NCBI RefSeq assembly: GCF_003007735.2
Contig: NZ_PXNQ02000016.1
Coordinates: 1 to 54,710, forward strand
Direction of reading: 5' to 3'
Source: Paracoccus methylarcula
GTDB lineage: Bacteria > Pseudomonadota > Alphaproteobacteria > Rhodobacterales > Rhodobacteraceae
DNA: 54,710 nt
In this document: positions 17,736 through 26,617 of the stretch, in pieces
Layout of the letters: the number at the start of each line of letters is the position of its first letter
How positions within the stretch are numbered: position 1 is the first letter of the stretch
Notes under the pieces: generated by a model
What the model was told of the DNA's origin: nothing
What the model saw: only the letters and a program-made list of their open reading frames with translations
Databases searched by the model: none
Translations under genes and position numbers: made by a program

Positions 17736-18881
17736 ATGCAGATACTTCTGATAGGGGCCGGGCTATCCGGCGCAGTGATTGGACGCAGGCTTGCCGAGGC
17801 GGGACATTCCTGCAGGATAGTTGACAGCCGCAACCATATCGGTGGCAATTGTCATACCGAACGCGATGCCGAGACCGGGGTGATGATGCATGTCTACGGC
17901 CCGCATATCTTCCACACGGATGACGAGGAGGTGTGGAATTATGTCAACGGGTTCACCGAGTTCCTTCCCTTCCAGAACCGGGTGAAGGCCCAGGCTCGGG
18001 GTGGCGTCTATTCGCTGCCGATCAATCTTCTGACCATCAATCAGTTCTTCGGCAAGACCATGCGCCCCGAAGAGGCGAAAGCCTTCATCGCGGCGCAGGC
18101 CGATACCTCGATCACCGATCCCCAGACCTTCGAGGAACAGGCGCTGCGTTTCGTTGGCCGCGACCTCTACGAGGCCTTCTTCAAGGGCTATACCGAAAAG
18201 CAATGGGGCTGTTCGCCGACCGAGTTGCCGGCCTCGATCCTCAAGCGCCTGCCGGTGCGTTTCAACTATGACGACAACTACTTCTTCCACCGGTTCCAGG
18301 GGATGCCGCGCGACGGCTATACGCCGATGATCGAGGCGATCCTCGATCATCCCGGTATCACGGTCGAACTGTCGACCCCTTACGCGGCGGAAATGGCCGC
18401 CAAGGCGGATCATGTCTTCTGGTCCGGCCCCCTGGACGGATATTTCGACTACGCGCTCGGCCGGTTGGGATATCGCACCCTGGACTTCGAGCGCTTCACC
18501 TATCAGGGCGATTACCAGGGCTGTGCGGTGATGAATTACGGGGATCGGGACGTGCCCTACACGCGCATCACCGAACACAAGCATTTCTCGCCTTGGGAAA
18601 CCCATGAGCAAAGCGTCTGCTATCGCGAATACAGCCGGGCGGCGACGCCCGAGGACATTCCCTATTACCCGATCCGGCTGGTCGAGGAAAAAGCCCTGCT
18701 GGCAGATTATGTCGCCAAGGCCACCGCGACGGAGCGGGTGACCTTCGTGGGCCGCTTGGGAACCTATCGCTATCTCGACATGGATGTCACGATCCGCGAG
18801 GCGCTGGATACGGCGGATGCATTCATGAACTGTCTCGCCGATGGCAGGCCCGTTCCCGCTTTCATGTCCTCGCCCCTATAA
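17736..18881 (+). CDS. glf: UDP-galactopyranose mutase
   Basis: Glf interconverts UDP-galactopyranose and UDP-galactofuranose using reduced FAD. The 381-residue length is typical. MQILLIGAGLSGAVIGRRLA holds the FAD-binding motif, and IGGNCHTE, HVYGPHIFHTDDEEVWNYV, FKGYTEKQWGCSP and the Arg-containing RYLDMDVTIREAL near the end are family hallmarks. It follows kpsT after 126 bases on the same strand. It should supply the donor for the galactofuranosyltransferase-like protein encoded at 11769-12668. The gene after it is convergent, so it ends this transcription unit. Confidence 0.95.
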   Translation: MQILLIGAGLSGAVIGRRLAEAGHSCRIVDSRNHIGGNCHTERDAETGVMMHVYGPHIFHTDDEEVWNYVNGFTEFLPFQNRVKAQARGGVYSLPINLLTINQFFGKTMRPEEAKAFIAAQADTSITDPQTFEEQALRFVGRDLYEAFFKGYTEKQWGCSPTELPASILKRLPVRFNYDDNYFFHRFQGMPRDGYTPMIEAILDHPGITVELSTPYAAEMAAKADHVFWSGPLDGYFDYALGRLGYRTLDFERFTYQGDYQGCAVMNYGDRDVPYTRITEHKHFSPWETHEQSVCYREYSRAATPEDIPYYPIRLVEEKALLADYVAKATATERVTFVGRLGTYRYLDMDVTIREALDTADAFMNCLADGRPVPAFMSSPL

Positions 18882-18914
18882 GGACGAAACAGCGCGTTTC
18901 AGCGAAAGCGGCCA

Positions 18915-18931
18915 CCTGCCCCACCGGCAGG
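18915..18931. terminator. Hairpin between convergent glf and rpiR-type gene
   Basis: CCTGCC, a five-base loop (CCACC) and GGCAGG form a perfect 6-bp stem in the 56-base gap between two convergent genes. There is no T tract, so termination is an inference from position. Confidence 0.35.
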
Positions 18932-18937
18932 AATGCG

Positions 18938-19885
18938 TCAGCATTGCTTGGGACGCGGCGCGTTTCGCTGCATGGCAGAGCGGCCCGCCCGTCCCTCGCC
19001 TGACCGTCCCCGCCGGAACAGCCGGGTATTCTCGTACAGTTTTTCCAACCGCTTCATGCGCGCCTCGGTTTCCGGCCATGTCCGTTCCTGCACCGCCGCC
19101 AGCAGGGTTTCGAGCAGCACCAGCATCGCGACCGAGGAATCCCATGCCGAGGGAACCTCGATCTGGGCGGAAAAGCGGAACTTCGCATGGGCGGCGACCG
19201 GGCTGACCCAGGGATCGGTCATCAGCACGATCTCGGCCCCGCTTTCGGCGGCAAGCTCGGCCAGCTCAAGGATGGAATTCTCGTAGCGGCGAATATCGAA
19301 GACGACCATCACGTCGCCGGGGCGCAGATCCAGCAGCGCCGGCGGCCAGGCATTCGACAGCGGCGGCAAAAGCGATACGCCGGGCCGCACGATGCCAAGC
19401 TGGGTCACCAGATAATCGGCAAGCGCATGGGTGATCCGCCCGCCGGTCACGAAGATATTGCGCTGCTGATCGGCCAGCATGGCGGCACAAGCATCGAATT
19501 CGGCATGATCGATCCGCCCCAGTGTCACCGAAAGATTGGTCAGCACCGCATCGGCGAAACGGTTCAGCATATGGGTCTGCGGCACCCCGTCGCTCCAGCG
19601 CGCGCGCTTTGCCAGCGGCGATTCCAGCCGCGCCTCGACCTCGGCGCGCAACTGGGCCTGGAACTCGGGATAGCCACGGAAGCCCAGCTTCTGCACCAGC
19701 CGCAGCACCGTCGGGGTCGATACCCCCGCCTCTTTCGCGAGCTGTGGCATCGAGCCCAGCCCGGCGACCGGGTAATGCCGCGTCAGATGGCTGGCCAGCA
19801 TCCGCTCGGACGGGGTGAGCGTCTCGAAATGACGGGCCAGGCGATCCTCGATCAACTCTGCGGGCGGTGGGTTGTTCTCGGTCAT
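18938..19885 (-). CDS. RpiR/MurR-family transcriptional regulator
   Basis: The 315-residue protein has an N-terminal winged helix-turn-helix of the RpiR type (LTPSERMLASHLTRHYPVAG; AGVSTPTVLRLVQKLGFRGY) and a C-terminal SIS domain that binds phosphosugars or related ligands (NIFVTGGRITHALADYL; DVMVVFDIRRYENSILELA). I chose the ATG at 19885 because AAGGGACG lies upstream; a start 12 codons earlier has no binding site. It is divergent from the amidohydrolase and TRAP transporter operon and most likely controls it in response to a pathway intermediate. Ligand and sign of control are unknown. Confidence 0.88.
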   Translation of the reverse strand: MTENNPPPAELIEDRLARHFETLTPSERMLASHLTRHYPVAGLGSMPQLAKEAGVSTPTVLRLVQKLGFRGYPEFQAQLRAEVEARLESPLAKRARWSDGVPQTHMLNRFADAVLTNLSVTLGRIDHAEFDACAAMLADQQRNIFVTGGRITHALADYLVTQLGIVRPGVSLLPPLSNAWPPALLDLRPGDVMVVFDIRRYENSILELAELAAESGAEIVLMTDPWVSPVAAHAKFRFSAQIEVPSAWDSSVAMLVLLETLLAAVQERTWPETEARMKRLEKLYENTRLFRRGRSGEGRAGRSAMQRNAPRPKQC

Positions 19886-20011
19886 CTGATCGTCCCTTGG
19901 GCAGATTGTCCCATCCGCCATCGTAATGATCGTAACAGCGATTCAGCAACCTGAAAAGATATTGACAGAATCGGGTCGCCTGTCACAGCCTGACTGCAGA
20001 GGAGACCATGG
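19886..20011. promoter_or_regulatory. Divergent control region with a tandem 9-base repeat
   Basis: This 126-base gap separates the regulator from the catabolic operon. At 19920-19937 there is a head-to-tail repeat, ATCGTAATG then ATCGTAACA, a candidate operator for the RpiR-type protein. A TTGACA lies at 19972-19977, but no good -10 follows at the right distance. An AGGAG just before 20012 is the binding site of the amidohydrolase gene. Confidence 0.4.
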
Positions 20012-20746
20012 ATGCCTGAACACGCAGCCCATTACGCGATCGAAGGCGGGAATGCGCCCGGCCCCGCCGTGCTGGTCTGCGAACATGCCTCGAACGATTT
20101 CCCGCCCCCATGGGACGGGCTGGGATTGAGCGAGGGGCAAAGGCAGGCGCATATCGCGTGGGATCCCGGTGCCCTGGGGCTGGCGCGGGAACTGGCAAGG
20201 CGGCTTGGCGCACCGCTGATCCACGGCACCGCGTCGCGGCTGATCCTTGACCTGAACCGTCCGCCGCATTCCCCGGCGGCCATGCCCGAGCGCAGCGAAG
20301 CCCATGACATCCCCGGCAATCAGGACATTTCCGCCGAAGAGCGGCTGCGCCGGACCGATGCGATCTATATTCCCTTTCACGCGGCGCTCTCTGCGCTGCT
20401 GGCGCGGCGGCTGGCGGCCGGTCAGCGCCCGGTCCTGGTCACCGTCCACAGTTTCACCCGGATCTATTTCGGCCAGGCGCGAGAGGTCGAGTTCGGCATC
20501 CTGCATGATGCCGATGACCGGCTTGCCCGCGCCATCCTGACCCGCGACACCGGGCTGACAACCCGCCTCAACGAACCCTACAGCGCCGCGGATGGCGTGA
20601 CGCATACCCTTGCCCGTCATGCCACGCCGATGGGCCTGGCCAGTGTCATGCTGGAAATCCGCAACGACCTGCTTGCCGGATCGCAGGCCGGCATGGCCGA
20701 ACGCCTCGCCCCGGTGCTGCAAGCCGCCATCGAGGAGGTCGCATGA
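20012..20746 (+). CDS. N-formylglutamate amidohydrolase-like hydrolase
   Basis: The 244-residue protein belongs to the N-formylglutamate amidohydrolase (HutG-like) family of zinc hydrolases: VLVCEHASNDFP (Glu-His near residue 24), LILDLNRPPHSP, LVTVHSFTR with another metal His, and VMLEIRNDLL. The classical reaction releases glutamate from an N-acylglutamate in histidine breakdown, but no other histidine genes are here. Next to a glutamine-synthetase-like ligase and two dehydrogenases, I infer it may hydrolyse a gamma-glutamyl amide as the last pathway step. The ATG at 20012 has AGGAG upstream; an ATG four bases earlier runs into a stop after three codons. It overlaps dctQ as ATGATG. Confidence 0.85.
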   Translation: MPEHAAHYAIEGGNAPGPAVLVCEHASNDFPPPWDGLGLSEGQRQAHIAWDPGALGLARELARRLGAPLIHGTASRLILDLNRPPHSPAAMPERSEAHDIPGNQDISAEERLRRTDAIYIPFHAALSALLARRLAAGQRPVLVTVHSFTRIYFGQAREVEFGILHDADDRLARAILTRDTGLTTRLNEPYSAADGVTHTLARHATPMGLASVMLEIRNDLLAGSQAGMAERLAPVLQAAIEEVA

Positions 20747-21282
20747 TGCCGAACTGGGCCATTGCATATGTCCGCAGGATCGAAGCGCTGAATTACCGCC
20801 TTGGCCGCTTTGCGATGTATATGCTGTTCGCGATCATGGCGGTCCTGCTGTGGTCCTCGATCACCAAGATCCTCAAGGTGCCGTCGCTGTGGACGCTGGA
20901 AGTGGCGCAATTCACGCTGGTCGCCTATTACCTGCTGGGCGCGCCCTATTCGATGCAGCTTGGCGCCAATGTCCGGATGGACCTGCTCTACGCCCGGATG
21001 TCCGCGCGAAGGCAGGCGATCTGGGACCTGTTCACCATCTTCTGCCTGCTGTTCTACCTCGGCGTGATGCTGTGGGGCGCGATCGACTCGACCGCCTACA
21101 GCCTGCAGATCGGAGAACGCGCGCCAAGCGCGTGGCGGCCCTATCTGTGGCCGATCAAGATGATCATCACGCTGGCCTTCGCCCTGATGATCCTGCAGGC
21201 CATTGCCCACCTGATCCGTGACATCGCCACGCTGCGCGGCGTCGAGATCCCGCATCCGTTCAAGGGGGCCGTCGACCGATGA
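20743..21282 (+). CDS. dctQ: TRAP transporter small membrane subunit
   Basis: The 179-residue protein has about four hydrophobic segments: MYMLFAIMAVLLW, FTLVAYYLLGAPYSMQLGA, LFTIFCLLFYLGVMLW and IIITLAFALMILQAIAHL. AQFTLVAYYLLGAPYS and NVRMDL are the usual DctQ signatures. It partners the DctM subunit in a sodium-driven importer that takes substrate from the periplasmic DctP protein. It overlaps both neighbours by four bases, so amidohydrolase, dctQ and dctM are translated as a unit. This tight link ties the amidohydrolase to the imported compound. Confidence 0.9.
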   Translation: MMPNWAIAYVRRIEALNYRLGRFAMYMLFAIMAVLLWSSITKILKVPSLWTLEVAQFTLVAYYLLGAPYSMQLGANVRMDLLYARMSARRQAIWDLFTIFCLLFYLGVMLWGAIDSTAYSLQIGERAPSAWRPYLWPIKMIITLAFALMILQAIAHLIRDIATLRGVEIPHPFKGAVDR

Positions 21283-22604
21283 GCCATGAATGGATCGCCA
21301 TCCTGATGTTCTCGACCATGCTGCTGATGATGATCACCGGGCAGCGGGTCTTCGGCGCGATCGGCTTCGTCGCCGTGGTCGCCGCGCTGGTCCTGTGGGG
21401 ACCGGGCGGGACCGATATGGGCTTCTCGGCGGTGATGAAGGTGATGCGCTGGAACGCGCTGCTGACGCTGCCGATGTTCGTCTTCATGGGCTACGTGATG
21501 TCGGAATCGCGGCTGGCCGAGGATCTTTACCGCATGTTCCATGTCTGGTTCGGCCCGATGCCGGGCGGGCTTGCCATCGGGACCATCCTGCTGATGGTGA
21601 TGATCTCGGCCATGAACGGGCTGTCGGTGGCGGGCATGGCCATCGGGGCGACCATCGCCCTGCCCGAGCTGATCCGGCACAATTACGACAAGCCGATGAT
21701 CTCGGGCGTGATCCAGGCGGGCTCCAGCCTTGGTATCCTGATCCCGCCCTCGGTGGTGCTGGTCCTGTATTCGCTGATCGCGCGCCAGCCGGTCAGCCAG
21801 CTTTGGCTGGCGGGGATCGGACCCGGATTGCTGATGGCGGCGCTGTTCGTCGTCTATATCCTTATCCGGACCTGGCTGAATCCTTCGCTCGCCCCGCCGA
21901 TGCCGCCCGAGGAACGTGACCAGATCACATGGGGCGAACGCATCCGCCTGCTGCGCGCCGGGTTCCTGCCGCTGGTGATCTTCGCGGCGATGATGATCCC
22001 CTTCGTCAAGGGCTGGACCTCGCTGACCGAAAGCAGCGTGATCGGGGCGCTGTCTGCCGTGATCGCCGCCATCATCAAGCGGCGCTTCACCCGCGAGGTC
22101 TTCGAGACCGCCACAAGGCAAACACTGGCCATCACCTGCATGTTCATGCTGATCATCACCGCGGCGCTGAGCTTTGGCGCGGTGTTCGACGGCCTTGGCG
22201 CGGGCCGCGCGATCGAGAACCTGTTCCTGCAGGAAATGGGCCTGAGCCCGTTGCAGGTGCTGCTGCTGATGCAGGCGTCCTTCCTGGTCATGGGAATGTT
22301 CCTCGACGATACCGCCATGCTGGTCATCGTCGCACCGATCTATGTGACCATGGCGCGCACGCTCGGGTTCGACCTGATCTGGTATGGGATCCTCTATACG
22401 ATCACCTGCCAGATCGCCTATCTGACCCCGCCCTTCGGCTATAACCTGTTCCTGATGCGGGCCATGGCGCCGAAGGACTTCACCCTTGGGGTGATCTATC
22501 GCTCGGTGCTGCCCTTCGTGGTCCTGATGGCGGTGACCCTGGCGCTGGTGATCGCTTTTCCGGGCATCGCCATGTGGCTGCCGAACTCGATCTACGGACA
22601 ATAA
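21279..22604 (+). CDS. dctM: TRAP transporter large membrane subunit
   Basis: The 441-residue protein is a DctM-type permease with about a dozen hydrophobic segments. Family stretches include LLTLPMFVFMGYVMSESRLA, GLSVAGMAIGATIALPEL, GVIQAGSSLGILIPPSVVLV, MGMFLDDTAMLVIVAPI and CQIAYLTPPFGYNLFLM. It forms the sodium-coupled channel of the importer in the inner membrane. Its start overlaps the dctQ stop as ATGA. The substrate cannot be read from this subunit. Confidence 0.93.
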   Translation: MSHEWIAILMFSTMLLMMITGQRVFGAIGFVAVVAALVLWGPGGTDMGFSAVMKVMRWNALLTLPMFVFMGYVMSESRLAEDLYRMFHVWFGPMPGGLAIGTILLMVMISAMNGLSVAGMAIGATIALPELIRHNYDKPMISGVIQAGSSLGILIPPSVVLVLYSLIARQPVSQLWLAGIGPGLLMAALFVVYILIRTWLNPSLAPPMPPEERDQITWGERIRLLRAGFLPLVIFAAMMIPFVKGWTSLTESSVIGALSAVIAAIIKRRFTREVFETATRQTLAITCMFMLIITAALSFGAVFDGLGAGRAIENLFLQEMGLSPLQVLLLMQASFLVMGMFLDDTAMLVIVAPIYVTMARTLGFDLIWYGILYTITCQIAYLTPPFGYNLFLMRAMAPKDFTLGVIYRSVLPFVVLMAVTLALVIAFPGIAMWLPNSIYGQ

Positions 22605-22622
22605 CCAACAGGGAGAATGACA

Positions 22623-23663
22623 ATGACGACGACAAGACGGAAATTCCTCGCAAGTGGCGCGGCGGTTGCGGGCGCCGGAGCGCTGGCAACCCCCGCAGTC
22701 GCGCAGGGCGCGCCGCTGAAATGGCGGATGCAGACCTATGCGGGCGCGGCTTTGGGCGAGCATGTCTGCAAGCCCGCCATCGACGCCTTCAACAAGATCG
22801 CCAATGGCCAGATGGAGATCGAGCTGTTCTATGCCGATCAGCTTGTTCCCACGCCCGAACTGTTCCGCGCCATGCAGAACGGCACCATCGACGCGGTGCA
22901 ATCCGACGATGACAGCATGGCCTCGCCGACCGAGGTGACGGTGTTCGGCGGCTATTTCCCCTTTGCGCTACGCTATTCTCTGGATGTGCCGGCGCTGTTC
23001 AACCATCACGGGCTGGACGAGATCTGGAAGGAGGAATACGCCAAGCAGGGTATCCAGCATATCTCGGCCGGATCATGGGATCCGTGCAATTTCGCCACCA
23101 AGCAGCCGATCAACAGCCTTGCCGATCTGCAGGGCAAGCGCGTCTTCACCTTCCCCACTGCCGGGCGGTTCCTGTCCAAGTTCGGTGTCGTTCCCGTCAC
23201 CCTGCCATGGGAAGATATCGAGGTGGCGCTGCAGACGGGCGAGCTGGACGGCGTCGCATGGAGCGGGATCACCGAGGATTACACCGTCGGATGGGCCGAG
23301 GCGACCGGGCATTTCCTGACCAACAGCATCTCGGGCGCATGGATCGGCCATTTCTTCGCCAACCAGGAACGGTGGGACGAGGTGCCCGAACATCTGAAGG
23401 AGCTGATGAAGGCGGTGTTCGACCAGTCGCATTATTATCGCCAGCACTGGTACTGGTCGGGCGAGGCTAATCTGCGCGTGACCGGCGACAAGATGAAACT
23501 GACCACCATCCCCGCCGAGGAATGGGACCAGGTCGAAGAGGCCGCCAAGGAGTTCTGGGAAGAGGTGGCCTCTGAATCCGAGGTCAAGGCCAAGGTCGTC
23601 GCCAAGATCAGGGAATATAACGACGCCATGCGCGAGGCGGGCCCGCCCTATCGTTATTCGTGA
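22623..23663 (+). CDS. dctP: TRAP transporter substrate-binding protein (Tat signal)
   Basis: The 346-residue protein is a periplasmic DctP-type binding protein. It has a twin-arginine signal peptide (TTTRRKFLASGAAVAGAGAL, cleavage probably after ATPAVA), so it is likely exported folded. The mature part starts PLKWRMQTYAGAALGEHV, and IELFYADQLVPTPELFRAM and LQGKRVFTFPTAGRFLSKFG are typical; DGVAWSGITEDYTVGWAE contains the ligand-binding core. I start at 22623 because GGGAG at 22611-22615 is seven bases before it; the ATG at 22617 is too close. This subfamily is often annotated for mannitol/chloroaromatic or dicarboxylate uptake, but the ligand here is unknown. Confidence 0.9.
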   Translation: MTTTRRKFLASGAAVAGAGALATPAVAQGAPLKWRMQTYAGAALGEHVCKPAIDAFNKIANGQMEIELFYADQLVPTPELFRAMQNGTIDAVQSDDDSMASPTEVTVFGGYFPFALRYSLDVPALFNHHGLDEIWKEEYAKQGIQHISAGSWDPCNFATKQPINSLADLQGKRVFTFPTAGRFLSKFGVVPVTLPWEDIEVALQTGELDGVAWSGITEDYTVGWAEATGHFLTNSISGAWIGHFFANQERWDEVPEHLKELMKAVFDQSHYYRQHWYWSGEANLRVTGDKMKLTTIPAEEWDQVEEAAKEFWEEVASESEVKAKVVAKIREYNDAMREAGPPYRYS

Positions 23664-23703
23664 TTTGTGTTGGCCGGATGTGCCGCAACCGGGGCAAGCG
23701 GTT

Positions 23704-23780
23704 ATTGCGTCCCGCGATGGCCGGGGGGCTGTCTGCCCCCCCCGGACCCCCCGAGGATATTTGCGTGAAGAAGAAGGGGC
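23704..23780 (+). repeat. Dispersed intergenic repeat, copy A
   Basis: Between dctP and the ligase gene lies ATTGCGTCCCGCGATGG, then a GC-rich hairpin around 23721-23745 (GGGGGGC, short loop, GCCCCCC), then the core GAGGATATTTGCGTGAAG followed by AAGAAGG (23753-23777). The core recurs at 28638-28663 (opposite strand) and 39850-39875, and the first 17 bases recur at the end of the window. It looks like a family-wide intergenic element, and its hairpin could also act as a terminator for dctP. Confidence 0.7.
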
Positions 23781-23835
23781 GCGGGCATTGTGGTTGCGCT
23801 CCCGGAAGTGAGAAGGCCCGAACAGGAGTGCCGCG

Positions 23836-25197
23836 ATGCCTGCCAATCTGAGCTTTGACGCGCTGAAAGCCGCCGTGGATGCCGGCGAGATCGATACCGT
23901 GGCGGTGGCTTTGGTGGATATGCAGGGGCGTTTGATGGGCAAGCGTTTCCATGCCGCGCATTTCCTGGAGAACCCCGACGAGACGCATTGCTGCAATTAC
24001 CTGCTCGCCACCGATGCCGAGATGGTCACGGTGCCGGGCTACAAGGCATCGAGCTGGGCGGCGGGTTACGGCGATTACGTGATGAAGCCCGATCTGTCGA
24101 CGCTGCGCCGCCTGCCATGGGCGCCGGGTACCGCCTTTTGCATGGTGGATCTGCATGATCACCACACGCATGAGCCGGTGCAGCACGCCCCGCGCAACAT
24201 CCTTCGCCGCCAGGTTCAGCGGGCCGAGGCGATGGGCTTTGCGCCGATGATGGCGACAGAACTGGAATTCTTCCTGTTCGCCAATGATTACAAATCGCTT
24301 TTCGACAGCGGCTATCGCGATCTGCTGCCGACCGCGCGCTACAATGTCGATTACGCGCTGACCGGCACTTTCGCCGACGAGCCGGTGATGCGCGACCTGC
24401 GCAACGGGCTTTATGGCGCAGGTATTCCGGTCGAGAACTCCAAGGGCGAGGCCGAGGCGGGGCAGCACGAGATCAACGTGAAATATTCCGATGCCATGGA
24501 CACGGCCGACATGCATGTGCTGGTCAAGTCCGCCACCAAGGAGATCGCGCAGGCGCATGGCCAGTCGGCCTGTTTCATGGCGAAATACTCGCATGAGCGG
24601 GCGGGCTCATCCAGCCATGTGCATCAATCGCTGTTCAGGGATGGCGCCAATGCCTTTTTCGATCCGCAGGCACAGCAGGGCATGTCCGGGCTGATGCGCA
24701 GCTACATGGCCGGGCAGCTTGCCCATGCCGAGGGACTGACCTTTTTCCTTGCCCCCTATGTCAACAGCTACAAGCGCTTTGTCACCGGCATGTTCGCCCC
24801 CACCAAGGCGATCTGGTCGATGGACAATCGCACGGCCGGATTCCGGGTCTGCGGTGGCGGGACCGGGGGCCTGCGCGTCGAATGCCGGATCGGCGGGGCG
24901 GATCTGAACCCTTATCTCGCCTGCGCGGCATTGCTGGCGGCAGGGCTGGACGGTGTGGAAAAGGGCATGGAACTGGAGCCGGAATTCACCGGCGACGCCT
25001 ATGCCGCCGAGAATGCCCGCCAGATCCCCGGCACGCTTGCCGATGCGGCCAAGGCGCTGGACGCGTCCGATATGCTGCGCACCGCGTTCGGCGATGATGT
25101 CGTCGACCATTACGTCCGCGCCGCGCATTGGGAATTGGAAGAACAGAACCGCGTCGTCACCGATTGGGAAGTCGCGCGCGGTTTCGAACGGGCCTGA
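23836..25197 (+). CDS. Glutamine-synthetase-like gamma-glutamyl ligase
   Basis: The 453-residue protein has the full glutamine synthetase catalytic fold: MATELEFFLF (metal-binding Glu), GEAEAGQHEINVKYSD, GSSSHVHQSLF (ATP and glutamate site) and DNRTAGFRVCG (Arg). The central catalytic motifs are nearer to amine-glutamylating members such as PuuA than to GlnA, and the adenylylation loop of GlnA is not evident. Set between a TRAP importer and two dehydrogenases, it probably uses ATP to join glutamate to an imported amine, masking the amino group for the later oxidations. It could also be a glutamine or N-methylglutamate-type synthetase. Start is ATG 23836, after the intergenic repeat. Confidence 0.85.
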   Translation: MPANLSFDALKAAVDAGEIDTVAVALVDMQGRLMGKRFHAAHFLENPDETHCCNYLLATDAEMVTVPGYKASSWAAGYGDYVMKPDLSTLRRLPWAPGTAFCMVDLHDHHTHEPVQHAPRNILRRQVQRAEAMGFAPMMATELEFFLFANDYKSLFDSGYRDLLPTARYNVDYALTGTFADEPVMRDLRNGLYGAGIPVENSKGEAEAGQHEINVKYSDAMDTADMHVLVKSATKEIAQAHGQSACFMAKYSHERAGSSSHVHQSLFRDGANAFFDPQAQQGMSGLMRSYMAGQLAHAEGLTFFLAPYVNSYKRFVTGMFAPTKAIWSMDNRTAGFRVCGGGTGGLRVECRIGGADLNPYLACAALLAAGLDGVEKGMELEPEFTGDAYAAENARQIPGTLADAAKALDASDMLRTAFGDDVVDHYVRAAHWELEEQNRVVTDWEVARGFERA

Positions 25198-25228
25198 AAC
25201 GCCGCAAAACCGGCCAGAAGAGGACAGG

Positions 25229-26617
25229 ATGTCAAAGACAATCAAACTGATTTCGCCGGTAGACGGCTCGATTTTTGTCGAACGCCCGGTGCTGAGCGCG
25301 GCAGAGGCGCGGCAGGCTGTCTCCTCGGCCCATGCCGCGCAGCCTGAATGGGCCGCCTTGCCGCTGGCCGAGCGGATCGCCAGGGTTGATGCCGGAATCG
25401 CCGCCCTGAACGCGATGAAAGGGGAAGTCGTCGGCGAACTCGCCGACCAGATGGGCCGCCCCACCCGCTATGGCGGCGAATTCGGCGGCATGAACGAGCG
25501 TGCCGAATACATGGCCCGGATCGCGCCCGAAGCCCTGGCCCCCACGGTGATCGAGGAGAGCGACAGCTTCACCCGAGAGATCCGCCGCGAACCCGTCGGC
25601 ACCGTGTTTGTCATCGCGCCGTGGAACTATCCGTTCATGACCGCGATCAATACCGTCGTGCCCGCCCTGATCGCCGGAAACGCGGTGATCCTGAAACATG
25701 CCTCGCAGACGCTGCTGGTCGGCGAGCGCATCGCGCAGGCGATGGAACGGGGCGGCGTGCCCGACGGGGTGTTCCAGAACCTCGTGCTCGACCATCAGAC
25801 CACCGAGGAACTGATCGCGGCGCGCAGTTTCGGCTTTGTGAATTTCACCGGCTCGGTCCGGGGCGGTCAGGCGATCGAGCGGGCGGCGGCAGGGACATTC
25901 ACCGCCACCGGGCTGGAGCTGGGCGGCAAGGATCCGGGCTATGTCCGCGAGGATGCCGATCTGGATGCCGCGGTCGAGGGGTTGATGGACGGGGCGATGT
26001 TCAATTCCGGTCAGTGCTGCTGCGGGATCGAGCGGATCTATGTCCATGAGAGCCTCTATGACGGTTTCGTCGAGAGGGCCACGGCATGGGTGCTGCGGCA
26101 GAAGCTTGGCAATCCCCATGACCCGGACACCACCATGGGTCCGATGGCGCAGCGCCGCTTTGCCGAGCTGATCCGCGAGCAGATCGCCGAGGCCGTGGAC
26201 AGGGGCGCCACGCCGCTGATCGATCCCGCCGCCTACCCCGAGGATGACGGCGGCGCCTATCTGGCCCCGCAGATCCTGACCGGCGTGACCCATGACATGC
26301 GGATCATGCGCGAGGAAAGCTTTGGCCCGGTCGTCGGCATCATGCCGGTCGCGGATGACGATCAGGCCGTGGCGCTGATGAATGATTGCGATTACGGGCT
26401 GACGGCCTCGATCTGGACGGGTGACGCGCAGGCGGCGGAAAAGATCGGCGCGAGGCTGGAAACCGGCACCGTCTTCATGAATCGCTGCGACTACCTGGAC
26501 CCGGCGCTGTGCTGGACGGGTTGCAAGGATACCGGCCGGGGCGCGGCACTGTCCTCGCTTGGTTACCTGGCCGTGACCCGGCCGAAATCCTATCATTTGA
26601 AAAAGGTGACGACATGA
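25229..26617 (+). CDS. NAD(P)-dependent aldehyde dehydrogenase
   Basis: The 462-residue protein is a standard aldehyde dehydrogenase: VFVIAPWNYPFMTAINTVVP (cofactor entry), GFVNFTGSVRGG, GLELGGKDPGYV (general-base Glu) and FNSGQCCCGIER with catalytic Cys about residue 264. REESFGPVVGIMP is also typical. In this operon it probably oxidises the aldehyde produced by the alcohol dehydrogenase to a carboxylate while glutamate is still attached. The ATG at 25229 has a moderate binding site (AGGACAGG) just upstream; the frame stays open before it, but that part lies inside the ligase gene. It overlaps the next gene as ATGA. Confidence 0.93.
   Translation: MSKTIKLISPVDGSIFVERPVLSAAEARQAVSSAHAAQPEWAALPLAERIARVDAGIAALNAMKGEVVGELADQMGRPTRYGGEFGGMNERAEYMARIAPEALAPTVIEESDSFTREIRREPVGTVFVIAPWNYPFMTAINTVVPALIAGNAVILKHASQTLLVGERIAQAMERGGVPDGVFQNLVLDHQTTEELIAARSFGFVNFTGSVRGGQAIERAAAGTFTATGLELGGKDPGYVREDADLDAAVEGLMDGAMFNSGQCCCGIERIYVHESLYDGFVERATAWVLRQKLGNPHDPDTTMGPMAQRRFAELIREQIAEAVDRGATPLIDPAAYPEDDGGAYLAPQILTGVTHDMRIMREESFGPVVGIMPVADDDQAVALMNDCDYGLTASIWTGDAQAAEKIGARLETGTVFMNRCDYLDPALCWTGCKDTGRGAALSSLGYLAVTRPKSYHLKKVTT

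Noticed and set aside
20012..20746. Histidine utilisation role for the amidohydrolase
   Set aside because: No other hut genes are near; context points to a different amide substrate.
21141..22901. 586-codon open frame on the minus strand
   Set aside because: It is antisense to dctM and dctP and is rich in His, Asp and Gln, as expected of a shadow frame.
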